A stretch of DNA of 64,000 nucleotides, from assembly GCA_965222345.1 (NCBI GenBank), contig CBDCTS010000007.1, forward strand, positions 868,001 through 932,000, given 5' to 3'. The position numbers were made by a program, and so were the translations under genes. Under the pieces are notes generated by a model. The model was not told the DNA's origin and did no database searches. It saw nothing but the letters and a program-made list of their open reading frames with translations. The DNA is from JADFGZ01 sp965222345. Lineage in GTDB: Bacteria > Acidobacteriota > Terriglobia > 2-12-FULL-54-10. The stretch's first letter is position 1. The number at the start of each line of letters is the position of its first letter. Positions 42,994 through 51,457 of the stretch are shown here, piece by piece.

Positions 42994-45900
42994 CTAATGC
43001 AGCAATGCTTGCACACGAACAGTGATCGCGGAGCGAATGTCCAGCATCAGGCTGAACAGGGCGGGCACCAAAAAGAGCGTGAAAACCGTCGAAACAACCA
43101 ACCCCCCGACCACCACACTGCCCAGGCCGCGATAAAGCTCCGAGCCCGCGCCGGGAAACAGCACCAGCGGAAGCATGGCAATGACCGAAGTGCTGACGCT
43201 CATGAAGATGGGGCGAATGCGGTTCGAAACCGACTCGCGGATGGCCTCGCGCGGCGCCATGCTTTCCTGGCGCATGTGGTTCAATGACTGGTGAACGATC
43301 AAGATGGCATTGTTCACCACCGTGCCCACCAGAATGATGAATCCCAGCATCGTGAGCACGTCCAGGGCCTGGTAAGTGTACAGGTTCACCACCGCCAAGC
43401 CCAAAAAACCGCCAAGAGCCGCCAGGGGCACGCTGAACATAATCACGAATGGATAGAGAAAACTCTCAAACAGTGCCGCCATCAGTAGGTACGTAATGAC
43501 GAGCGCCAGCAGGAAACTCCACCGCAAGGCGCCCACCGTCTGGACCAGCTTATCGGCGGCGCCGCTCAGGAAGGTTTGATAGAGACCGCTCAATTGCCCC
43601 GACTGGCGCATGGGACCGAGTATCTCCGATTCAATCAATTCCATCGCGACCTCCAGCGGCATCTGCTCGGCTGGAGACACCTGAATGGTGATGGCGCGCT
43701 GGCGTTCACTGTGGTTGATGGTTTGCGGACCGTTCACCACGGAGATATCGGCCACCGCGCCCAGCGTGACCAGCCGTCCATCCGGGGCGGCGATGGGCAT
43801 CTGCTCCAGCAGGTGGGTGCGGTGGGCAAAGCCTCCCTCCGCCATCAACTTGAGGTCGATCTCACTGCCCTCGTGCTGATAGTCGCTCACCTTGGCTCCA
43901 TCCACCAGAGCGCTGACGGTGAAGCCAAGCTCGCGGTTGGAAATCCCCATTTCAGCGGCGCGACGGCGATGGGTGCTCAATCGGACTTCCGGATTGTCCA
44001 GGTCGAGGCTGGGACGGGGGAAAGCCTGCGCCCCCGGCAGGACCCGGAAGGTCTGCATCATGACGGTTTGACCCAATTCGATCAGCCGATTCAGTTCCGG
44101 GCCGGTGATTTCGATGTCGATGCTGCGGCCCGCGCCCATGTCTTGCTGGAAGATGCTGGATTGCTCGGCAAAAACGATGGCTCCGGGAACCTGAAAGCCC
44201 GCTCCCCGGATCGGGGGTATGAGTTCAGTCACCCGAAGCGGGGCGTTCGCTTTCGCTCCCAGGAAGGCTTGACTTTGGAGGACCACAAAAAAGAAGTCCG
44301 TGATGCCGCCTCCGGGAAGGGACGCCGCCTCGGGCGAACCAGCAGGCGTCTCCCAAAGAGGCCGCAGTTTTTCGTCGATGACGTTGTGGAACGAGGAAAC
44401 TTCCTCCAGATTCAGGCCGGGAGGCGGAAGCAAGACCCCAAAAATGAAGTTGTTGTTGCCCACCGGCAGGTATTCGGTCTTGGGCATCAACCGATAGCTC
44501 AACCCCAAAGAGGCGGCGGTAAGCAGGACGACAACGGCCAGCCGGGCCAGCGTGGACCCGGTAATCCAGTGAACGCTGCCGGTGACCAGACGGGTGAAGC
44601 CGCGGGTCAGCATTGCAACTCCCCAGAGATTGTGAAAGCCGAGCCGCGCGGAGTCCTGTTCGGCAGTGCGCAGGATCTTGGCCGAGAGGCTGGGAATCAC
44701 GGTAATCGCGATCACCAAACTCAAGGCAACTGCGCAACTGATGGCGAGCGCGATATCACCGAACAACTGTCCGACCTCCTGCTCAATGAACACCACCGGG
44801 ATGAAAACAGCCACCGTGGTGAGGGTGCTGGCCAGCACCGCGCCCCAGACTTCCCGGGCTCCATCGTAGGCGGCAGTGAAACGGTCTTTCCCCATCTGAT
44901 TGTGGCGGTATATGTTCTCCAGCACCACAATGGCGTTGTCCACCACTATGCCCACGGCAAAGGCTATGCCGGCCAAGCTGATGACGTTCAAGGTGCGGCC
45001 GAATATATACATCATCAAGAAGGCGCCAACGATGCTGATGGGGATGGCGACGGTCACAACCAAGGTGCTGGTCGCGCTGCGCAGAAACAGCAGAAGGGCG
45101 GTAACGGCCAAAAAGCCGCCGATGAAGATGCTCTGGCGGACCAGGGCAATGGCGCTGTCGATATAGTCGGTCTCGTCGTAAACTTGGATGAGTTCCAGGC
45201 CCCGGGGATGGAGCAGCTCGGCGTTCAGGCGGCGCATTCTCTCCTGAAGCTCCGCCATCACATCCAGAACATTCGACCCGACTTCCTTGACGGCATTGAG
45301 GGCAATCACTTGCTCGCCTTTGTTGAAGACCCTGGCGGAAACCTTGCGGTAGCCGAGTTCGGCGCGGGCCACGTCCTTCAGGTAAATAGGCACGCCGTTG
45401 CGGACGGCGACGACGATCTCCTCAATCTCTTGAGGAGAGCTGTATTCGCCCACAGTCCGGACAACGTAGCGGCGCTTGCCCTCGCCAAAGTCGCCGCCGC
45501 TGTAGTTGCGGTTTTCGCGTTCCAGTGCCATTCCCAGTTGGCTCATGGTCACACGCCGGGCGGCAAGTTTGGCCGGGTCAACCAAGACGTGCATCTCGCG
45601 CTCCTGGCCGCCGAAGATGTTGGCGACGGCAATGCCGGGGATGCGCTCAAACTCCGGCTTGATGAAGTCGTCGACAAAATCAAAGAGCGTGGAGATGTCG
45701 CCCGTGAACCCATCCTCCTCGGTAGATACGATGGCAAACCAGGCGGCGGCATTGGCAAAAACATCCACGGTGCGAATGACGGGCTTTTGGGCATCGTCGG
45801 GGTAGGAAGGAACCTGCTCCAGGCGGTTCGAAACCTTCAGCAAGGCGACGTCGAGTTCCGTGCCCATCTGAAAGGTCAGGGTGACCGTCCCGAGGCTGTC

Positions 45901-46155
45901 GGCGCTGGAACTCTCCATCTTAACGAGCCCCTCAAGCCCCTTGAGCTGCTCTTCCTGCTCGTCGACGATTTCGCGCTCGACCTCTTGGGGACTGGCCCCG
46001 GGCCAGATGGTGGAAACGGTGACCTCAGGTTCCTGGACGGTCGGGGTAAGCTGGATGGGAAGACGGAAAAGTCCGATGGCGCCGAACAACACCAGGAGAA
46101 TGACTCCGACGGCGGTGGTAACCGGGAAGCGGATGGCGTTTTCGATGATCTTCAC
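42994..46155 (-). CDS. RND family efflux pump, inner-membrane permease
   Basis: AcrB/MdtB-like proton antiporter, 1053 residues. Seen: first helix FPVTTAVGVILLVLFGAIGLFRLPIQLTP, QEVEREIVDEQEEQL, the charged transmembrane helix-4 motif GIAFAVGIVVDNAIVVLENIYRH, and a second half repeat with MLGFIILVGTVVNNAILIVHQS. Closer to the HAE1/CusA-like heavy class than to MexB by feel only. Coupled to the adaptor gene by an ATGA overlap; no TolC-type outer-membrane gene is next to it. A large open frame on the opposite strand here is a shadow. Confidence 0.95.
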   Translation of the reverse strand: MKIIENAIRFPVTTAVGVILLVLFGAIGLFRLPIQLTPTVQEPEVTVSTIWPGASPQEVEREIVDEQEEQLKGLEGLVKMESSSADSLGTVTLTFQMGTELDVALLKVSNRLEQVPSYPDDAQKPVIRTVDVFANAAAWFAIVSTEEDGFTGDISTLFDFVDDFIKPEFERIPGIAVANIFGGQEREMHVLVDPAKLAARRVTMSQLGMALERENRNYSGGDFGEGKRRYVVRTVGEYSSPQEIEEIVVAVRNGVPIYLKDVARAELGYRKVSARVFNKGEQVIALNAVKEVGSNVLDVMAELQERMRRLNAELLHPRGLELIQVYDETDYIDSAIALVRQSIFIGGFLAVTALLLFLRSATSTLVVTVAIPISIVGAFLMMYIFGRTLNVISLAGIAFAVGIVVDNAIVVLENIYRHNQMGKDRFTAAYDGAREVWGAVLASTLTTVAVFIPVVFIEQEVGQLFGDIALAISCAVALSLVIAITVIPSLSAKILRTAEQDSARLGFHNLWGVAMLTRGFTRLVTGSVHWITGSTLARLAVVVLLTAASLGLSYRLMPKTEYLPVGNNNFIFGVLLPPPGLNLEEVSSFHNVIDEKLRPLWETPAGSPEAASLPGGGITDFFFVVLQSQAFLGAKANAPLRVTELIPPIRGAGFQVPGAIVFAEQSSIFQQDMGAGRSIDIEITGPELNRLIELGQTVMMQTFRVLPGAQAFPRPSLDLDNPEVRLSTHRRRAAEMGISNRELGFTVSALVDGAKVSDYQHEGSEIDLKLMAEGGFAHRTHLLEQMPIAAPDGRLVTLGAVADISVVNGPQTINHSERQRAITIQVSPAEQMPLEVAMELIESEILGPMRQSGQLSGLYQTFLSGAADKLVQTVGALRWSFLLALVITYLLMAALFESFLYPFVIMFSVPLAALGGFLGLAVVNLYTYQALDVLTMLGFIILVGTVVNNAILIVHQSLNHMRQESMAPREAIRESVSNRIRPIFMSVSTSVIAMLPLVLFPGAGSELYRGLGSVVVGGLVVSTVFTLFLVPALFSLMLDIRSAITVRVQALLH

Positions 46156-47264
46156 GGCAGCGGGTACTCCTGCACCTCACCCTGAACCGGTTGGCCGGGG
46201 GCCAAGCGTTCGTTGCCGCGAGTAATCACCTTCTGCCCCTGCTGGACCGGACCCCGCACCTCCACCCAGGAACCCGCGCCCTGGCCGGTTTCGACCGGGA
46301 CCAAACCGGCTGTGTTGTCCCCATTCATCACATAGACGAATTCCTGCGGGCCGCGGCGAATTACAGCGTCCTTGGGCACTACTGTGGCAGGGTAGGACTC
46401 TCCGGCCGGAAAAGAAACCTGGGCCAGCATTCCTACTCCTATGCGTTCCCTCTGATTTGGAATGGTCACTTTGAGCGGAAAAGTGCGGGCTTGGATGTCC
46501 GCCCGCGGAATGATGGCGCTAATCCTGCCGCTGACCTCGACGTCCGGAAGCGATTCGAAGCTGACGGTGGCCTGGGCACCAGCAATCAGGTTGCGAAAGT
46601 AGTGCTCCGGCACCTCCACCCGCACTTCCAGCTCCGCAACGGAGAGAATTTCCACTACCGGGTCACCCACGCCCAGCCACTCGCCTACCTCGGTTTGCTC
46701 CGCCGCCACCACGCCTGCAAAGGGAGCGTGGATGGTGGAGCGGTCAATGTCGTCGCCGATGCGGGCCATCTCGGCAGTGAGTTGCTCAATGCGTCCCTGC
46801 CAGGCGTTGAACTCGTAGAGGCGATCGTCATATTGCTCGCGCGAGATGACCTTGCCCTCCAGAAGCTCGACGGCCCGCTCCAAGTTGATTTCGGCCTGCT
46901 TATGCCGGGCTTCCGCTTCCTTGAGTTGAGCTTGGATGGCGTCTCGCTGCAGTTCCCGCTTGGTGATGCGCAAACGAGCCAAAGGCTGCCCTTTGTCCAC
47001 TGCTTCGCCCTCGCGCACCAGAAACTCCACCACCAGTCCTTCCACTTCACTGGCCACCAGGCTTATGGTTTTCGCCTCCACTGTGCCCGGCAACCGGATA
47101 GTGCTCTGCATCGAGTGTTGGCGGGCTTCGGTGTAGCGCACCAGCCTGGGCGGCATGCCTCCCGGACCCTGCGCCCAGCCTGGAACCCATCCGGAAAGCG
47201 CCAGCAAGCCAACTGTCGTGAACAGCAGCCACACTGCCCGATTGTGAATTGTCACTCGGATCAT
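46152..47264 (-). CDS. RND efflux periplasmic adaptor (membrane fusion protein)
   Basis: Links the pump to an outer-membrane channel. Seen from the chosen start: signal sequence (RAVWLLFTTVGLLALSGWVPGWAQ), biotinyl-lipoyl half motifs around IRLPGTVEAKTISLVASEVEGLV, a helical hairpin (RELQRDAIQAQLKEAEARHKQAE...), STIHAPFAGVVA, and beta-barrel/C-terminal domains. The ATG at 47264 has GGAG seven bases before it; an open frame extends to 47519 but carries no protein-like signal before this point. 370 residues. Confidence 0.92.
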   Translation of the reverse strand: MIRVTIHNRAVWLLFTTVGLLALSGWVPGWAQGPGGMPPRLVRYTEARQHSMQSTIRLPGTVEAKTISLVASEVEGLVVEFLVREGEAVDKGQPLARLRITKRELQRDAIQAQLKEAEARHKQAEINLERAVELLEGKVISREQYDDRLYEFNAWQGRIEQLTAEMARIGDDIDRSTIHAPFAGVVAAEQTEVGEWLGVGDPVVEILSVAELEVRVEVPEHYFRNLIAGAQATVSFESLPDVEVSGRISAIIPRADIQARTFPLKVTIPNQRERIGVGMLAQVSFPAGESYPATVVPKDAVIRRGPQEFVYVMNGDNTAGLVPVETGQGAGSWVEVRGPVQQGQKVITRGNERLAPGQPVQGEVQEYPLP

Positions 47265-47696
47265 TTCTCCAAGCCTTTTTCCATGTATCAGCACTGACTG
47301 AAATCGCTCTTCCATGATAATCCAAATCATAGTCGATATTTCATGGAGAGCCAAATTGCCAAACAATACCGGCAGCCGGCCATTCCACGCGAAAACACGA
47401 CTCACTCCCCTTTCATTGCTCCGTGCCGACTTTAAGCCGGTTTGATCCTGCCGCCTGCTTCGATCCGGCAGCGCTTCCCACGCTAGACCACATGGCTCCC
47501 CATGAAGCTCGTAATCCAAACACCCAACGTCACCAGGCCCCGGACGGGAAGCAGCCCAACAACTTCCAGATAATCCAGTCCTGGCAAATCAAGACTCCAG
47601 AAGCCCAGGCTGCCAGAAAACGGGCGGTCGGCGTGAACGGCAAAAACCGCTCCCGCGCCCGGCTGGGGACTTCTGTGCTACACTGCCCCAAATTGC
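47265..47696. other. Intergenic stretch between RND adaptor and recN
   Basis: No gene or clear repeat seen. It contains divergent promoters by position; the only recognisable box is TACACT at 47679-47684, close to the recN start. Confidence 0.5.
47679..47684 (+). promoter_or_regulatory. Candidate -10 box of recN
   Basis: TACACT lies 12 bases before the recN ATG with no Shine-Dalgarno between, so transcription could begin at or next to the start codon. Confidence 0.35.
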
Positions 47697-49415
47697 ATGC
47701 TGCAGCAACTGCACATTGAGAATTACGCGCTGATTGAGACTCTGGACCTGGAGTTCCACCCCGGCTTCAATCTGCTGACGGGAGAGACGGGCAGCGGCAA
47801 GTCGATCATCGTGGACGCGGTGGGGTTGCTTCTGGGCGCGAAGGCGTCGGCGGAAACGATTCGCGGCGGAGCAAACCGGGCAAGGGTTTCCGGAATCTTT
47901 TCCCTGCCGGCGGCTCAAACTGCCGGGTCCGCAGCGCACCGGACCCATCCTTTCACACAGCTTCTTGCCGAAGCCGGACTGTCGGCGGAAAACGGTGAGG
48001 AGATCGTCCTGCAACGAGAGATCCTAGCCAGTGGCAAGTCGCGAGCATTCATCAATCATCAGCCCTCCACCGTAACCCTGCTGAAGAACTTGGCGCCCTT
48101 TCTGGCTGAGGTCCATGGCCAGAATGAACAGCAGGAGCTTTTCTCCCCGCACGTTCAACTGGAAATGCTCGACCGCTTTGGCGGCATCGCTGCATTAGCA
48201 GCCACGGTCCGGGAGCGCTTCGGCCTCTGGAAAGACCTTCGCCAAAAGCAGGCAAGCTTGGCCCAGCAGGCGCAGGAGCGGCTGCGGCAGATGGACCTAT
48301 GGCAGTTTCAGAAGCGTGAGATCGAGCAGGCCGGCATCGTCCTCGGCGAAGATCAGCGTTTGGAAGAGGAAAAGCTGTTGCTGGCACATGTAACAAAGAT
48401 TCAATCGTGCCTGGCTGCCTCCTTCGATCTGCTTTATGACTCCTCTCATTCCGCCGTCGCCTCCGTTGCTTCCGCCAACAAGAATCTGGAGGAAGTGTTG
48501 TCCTATGACGCCGCTCTAAAGCCGCTAGCGGAAGCGTTGCAGTCGGCCAAGGTCTCGCTCGAAGACGTTTCGCTTAGCTTGCGAGACCGGATGTCCGGGA
48601 TTGAGACCAGTCCCCAGCGGTTGGAGGAGGTGGAGAACCGACTTGCATTGCTCGAACGGCTCAAGAGAAAGTACGGCCCTGAACTGAAGGAGGTGCTAGC
48701 CTACGGGGAACAGGTGTCGGTGCAAATCCAGGAGGCGGAATCGAGTGAAGCGCTCAGCCACTCCCTCGCAGAAAAGCTGCGAGAGGCCACGGCTGATTTT
48801 CAGAAGACTGCGGAAGAACTATCCCGCCGGAGGCGGGAGGCGGCCCGCGAATTGAAAATTCATGTCGAAAAGGAATTGAAGGCCCTGGCCATGAAGGGAA
48901 CTGTTTTTGAGGTCCGCTTGACGACCTCCGCCGACGAGCCGGATTGGCGCAACTCGGGCATCGACCGGGGAGAGTTTCTGATCTCCCCCAATCCAGGAGA
49001 GCCGCTGCGGCCGCTGGCGCGGATCGCCTCGGGTGGAGAGATTTCCCGCACGATGCTGGCTCTGGAAATCGTCCTCGACGCCCGGTGGTGTTCCGGCGGC
49101 TCGGGTCATTCGCTGATCTTTGACGAGGTGGACGCCGGCATCGGGGGGCGCGCCGCCGAAACGGTCGGCAAAAAGCTGCGACAACTGGGGAAACACCGCC
49201 AGGTCCTCTGCGTAACCCACCTGCCGCAGATCGCCAGCTTTGCGCATCACCACTTTCGCGTGGAAAAGAGTGAGCGCAACCGGCGCACGACCACTCAGGT
49301 CCAATATCTCGAAGGAGAGCAACGCACGGCGGAATTAGCCCGAATGCTGAGCGGCAGCCAGATTACGGATGCCGGAATGAAACATGCGGCACAGCTACTG
49401 AAGGCGAATTCGTAG
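47697..49415 (+). CDS. recN: DNA repair protein RecN
   Basis: SMC-like ATPase for double-strand break repair. Seen: MLQQLHIENYALIETLDLEF, Walker A GETGSGKSIIVDAVGLLLG, a central coiled coil (about 160-400), signature region LARIASGGEISRTMLALEIVL and Walker B LIFDEVDAGIGGRAAE. 572 residues, full length. It is followed by a separate promoter for the MerT-like gene, so it is probably monocistronic. Confidence 0.96.
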   Translation: MLQQLHIENYALIETLDLEFHPGFNLLTGETGSGKSIIVDAVGLLLGAKASAETIRGGANRARVSGIFSLPAAQTAGSAAHRTHPFTQLLAEAGLSAENGEEIVLQREILASGKSRAFINHQPSTVTLLKNLAPFLAEVHGQNEQQELFSPHVQLEMLDRFGGIAALAATVRERFGLWKDLRQKQASLAQQAQERLRQMDLWQFQKREIEQAGIVLGEDQRLEEEKLLLAHVTKIQSCLAASFDLLYDSSHSAVASVASANKNLEEVLSYDAALKPLAEALQSAKVSLEDVSLSLRDRMSGIETSPQRLEEVENRLALLERLKRKYGPELKEVLAYGEQVSVQIQEAESSEALSHSLAEKLREATADFQKTAEELSRRRREAARELKIHVEKELKALAMKGTVFEVRLTTSADEPDWRNSGIDRGEFLISPNPGEPLRPLARIASGGEISRTMLALEIVLDARWCSGGSGHSLIFDEVDAGIGGRAAETVGKKLRQLGKHRQVLCVTHLPQIASFAHHHFRVEKSERNRRTTTQVQYLEGEQRTAELARMLSGSQITDAGMKHAAQLLKANS

Positions 49416-49461
49416 CCCGCCGCCATCTCTCCACATAGCTTACCGGGTCCGCTTCTTACAG

Positions 49462-49488
49462 CTTGCCCTGAGCCTGACGAAGGGCACG
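49462..49488 (-). repeat. Dispersed CCCTTCGGCAAGC repeat, copy 2
   Basis: On the plus strand it reads CTTGCCCTGAGCCTGACGAAGGGC, the inverse form of copies 1 and 3. Confidence 0.6.
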
Positions 49489-49539
49489 AGGCTCTGACTC
49501 CGCACTCACTGAGAAAGCGTACTAGAACCATTGCCAGCC

Positions 49540-49569
49540 TTGACAGTGGAAACTGCCTGCTCGTATAGT
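49540..49569 (+). promoter_or_regulatory. Sigma-70 promoter of the MerT-like gene
   Basis: TTGACA (49540-49545), 18-bp spacer, TATAGT (49564-49569). Perfect -35 and five of six at -10. The start codon follows 25 bases after the -10 box, with GAGGAAAG between. Confidence 0.75.
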
Positions 49570-49594
49570 TAAATAGAGGAAAGTTAAAACCGTC

Positions 49595-49915
49595 ATGGAA
49601 TCGGATCCGAAACGCGCAGGCGTTTTGGCCATCGCGGCTGCCCTGCTGGCGCCCAGTTGATGAGTGCTCCCTCAAGTCCTGGCAGGACTTGGCCTATTCT
49701 CGCTATTGAGCGCCAGTTGCCTGTTCTGGCTGGAACGGTTGCAGCCTGTGTTCATCACGCTGGCGGTGGGCGCGTTGGCCTACGAGGGTTGGCTGGTGCA
49801 CCGGCGGCCCCGGTTCCTCCGGACGCGGGGAATGCTGGCTATCCTTTGGGGGAGTATCGTCATCAACATATTGGTGCTGGGAGCCTGGGTCGTGCTGTGG
49901 TTCCGTTATCGATGA
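49595..49915 (+). CDS. MerT-like membrane metal transporter with two in-frame TGA codons at the Cys-Cys site (candidate selenoprotein)
   Basis: 106 codons if TGA is read through. The N-terminus (MESDPKRAGVLAIAAALLAPS) is followed by TGA TGA (49658-49663) and then VLPQVLAGLGLFSLLS, SASCLFWLERLQPVFITLAVGALAYEGW and a third helix. In MerT/MerF proteins the same spot is S-C-C-V-L-P: both TGA codons replace the mercury-binding cysteine pair, and there is no other defect. An 8-bp stem with a GGC loop follows (49673-49691). If TGA is a stop, only 21 residues are made and this is a pseudogene. The cytosolic second Cys pair of MerT is absent, as in MerF-like forms. Good promoter and ribosome site. Confidence 0.6.
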
Positions 49916-49955
49916 CGGTTTCCAGGATCAGTTTTCGCCCAATGAGGAGATGCGA

Positions 49956-50432
49956 ATGAAACACCTGAAGTCGCTTTGCCTTCTGTTTCTGCTATCGTTG
50001 CTCATTGCGGTGGGCGCCCCGGCTCAGGTGGAGACGGTCGCGGCGCAAGCCAGCGGCATCACCTGAGCATCCTGCGCGGCGGTCATGGAGGTCGCCCTGC
50101 GACGCCTGGATGGCGTTGACAAAGTGACAATCAGCATTAAACAGCAGGCCTTCGCAGTGACCCTGAAACCGGGAAGCAGGTTCGATCCCCAAGGCATCCG
50201 GGACGCCGTAGCTCAGGCCGATGTGTCGGTTCTCCGCTTCTACATCGAGTCGCGCGGACAGGTCGAGCAAAAAGGGGACGAGCGTTTCTTCGTCGCCGGC
50301 AAAGACCGCTTCCTGCTGACCGCCTCTCCCGATATTCCCGTCGGAGAACCCATTTGGGTCAACGCCTTGGTCGACGACACCACCGACCCCCTCCAAATGA
50401 GAGTGAACGAACACAAACCGCTCGAGCCATGA
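49956..50432 (+). CDS. MerP/HMA-like exported metal-binding protein with TGA at the first motif Cys (candidate selenoprotein)
   Basis: 158 residues if the single in-frame TGA (50064-50066) is decoded. Seen: signal peptide (LLFLLSLLIAVGAPAQ), then GIT-TGA-ASCAAVMEVALRRLDGVDKV, which is the HMA motif GMTCxxC with its first Cys replaced by TGA; the rest of the HMA fold and a C-terminal domain of about 60 residues of unknown role follow intact. AGGAG lies seven bases before the ATG. It is 40 bp after the MerT-like gene. Alternatives: pseudogene, or a shorter protein restarted at 50085. Confidence 0.6.
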
Positions 50433-50471
50433 GCCTCCGCACAAAGCGACACGCCGGAACCCGCACGATAC

Positions 50472-50873
50472 GTGGGGCTGTTTCGGAGTCTTGTCTTAGA
50501 TCATTTTCACTATCCGCGTAACGTGGGTGTTGCCGCCGGACACACGCGGTCCTTTCTGTAACAAGACAACCCGTGGCGGGGCCGGTTGCGATTCACCCTG
50601 CGAGTGGAACAAAACCGCATCGCGGAGGTAACGTTCCAGGCGCAAAGCTGCGTCACCACCACGGCTTCGGCCAGCGCTCTGACCGTGATGGCGCAGGGAA
50701 AACAAGTGGAAGAGGCGCTCGCCATTACACCCGAACAGCTCTCGCGGGAGTTGGGCACGGTTCCTCCCGAAAAGATGTACTGCCGTCAACTAGCTGTGGC
50801 GACTCTCCAGAAAGCGCTGCGGTCGTCGGAGATGGCCGGTTCGGAGGTGCCCGCAGAGGTGAACAACGAGTGA
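50472..50873 (+). pseudogene. Broken NifU/IscU-like scaffold gene
   Basis: In one frame: LVLDHFHYPRNVGVAAG (family start), then TAA at 50559, then DNPWRGRLRFTLRVE, AQSCVTTTASASALTVMAQGK and LGTVPPEKMYCRQLAVATL. The second and third cluster-ligand Cys remain, but the first (NPxCGD) is altered to NPWRGR. No normal ATG start is present. So the scaffold is inactivated by a TAA and loss of one ligand region. Confidence 0.65.
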
Positions 50874-51074
50874 TTACTGCGGAGCAAATCGAAAGAATAC
50901 CGGTCCGGGAGGCGCTGGACCTGTCACCGGAGGTGCGACGCTACCTGCTGCGCCGGCTTCCGGATACCGGACATATGATGCTGGCCGGGTGAAACCCTCG
51001 AAGCGGTCGCTTCGAAGAAATAGTTAGACCTGGGCGAGATGGTCCGCATGATTCAGACAATGCTCACTAAATAG
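50870..51074 (+). pseudogene. Broken small gene, weakly DUF1858-like
   Basis: Starts at a GTG overlapping the previous stop (GTGA): ITAEQIERIPVREALDLSPEVRRYLLRRL. It then needs a frame change near 50975 to continue as CWPGETLEAVASKK, has TAG at 51021, and ends LDLGEMVRMIQTMLTK at 51074. The ETLEAVA and LDLGEM order resembles DUF1858-type domains, whose Cys pair would sit at the frame change. The second frame shows TGA-TGC there (50976-50981). Family assignment is tentative. Confidence 0.4.
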
Positions 51075-51118
51075 GGAAGATTTCGAGGATTCGTGGTCGC
51101 TCAATCACTATCTTTGCT

Positions 51119-51457
51119 TCAATCGGGCACGACTTGCTCCAGTTTTGTGACCAGAGATTTCAGGTCCTGGTGCACCACATCCCAAACGAGGTCCAGATCG
51201 ACATGCAGGTAGTCGTGAACCACCCGGTGTCGCAGACCGATAATTGCGGCCCACGGAATGTCGCCATGCCGTTCCCGAAACTGCGGGGGAACCTCTCTGG
51301 CCGATTCTGCGATGATCTGGAGAAGGTGTGTGAGCGCCAGGGACAGCGTTTCGTCTTGCTCGTAGTCGCTGCGACTCTTTCCCCGAACCAGACGAAGCGC
51401 CTTTCGAGCCATGTCGAGCATGTGCCCGGCGTAAACGAGGTCATCCTTCTTCTTCAA
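51119..51457 (-). CDS. HepT-like HEPN ribonuclease toxin
   Basis: 112 residues, DUF86/HepT type. The HEPN catalytic motif R-x4-H-x-Y is seen as LRHRVVHDY near residue 78. Acts on RNA; paired with a MntA-like nucleotidyltransferase whose gene overlaps it by 17 bp. Full length, so the toxin is probably intact. Confidence 0.87.
   Translation of the reverse strand: MKKKDDLVYAGHMLDMARKALRLVRGKSRSDYEQDETLSLALTHLLQIIAESAREVPPQFRERHGDIPWAAIIGLRHRVVHDYLHVDLDLVWDVVHQDLKSLVTKLEQVVPD

Noticed and set aside
43576..46185. 869-codon open frame on the plus strand opposite the RND pump
   Set aside because: It is antisense to a clear RND permease; its composition (His, Gln, Gly and Asp runs with no domain) is that of a GC-driven shadow frame.
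50559..50561. Recoding explanation for the stop in the NifU-like gene
   Set aside because: The codon is TAA, not TGA, and is not at a Cys position, so selenocysteine cannot explain it.
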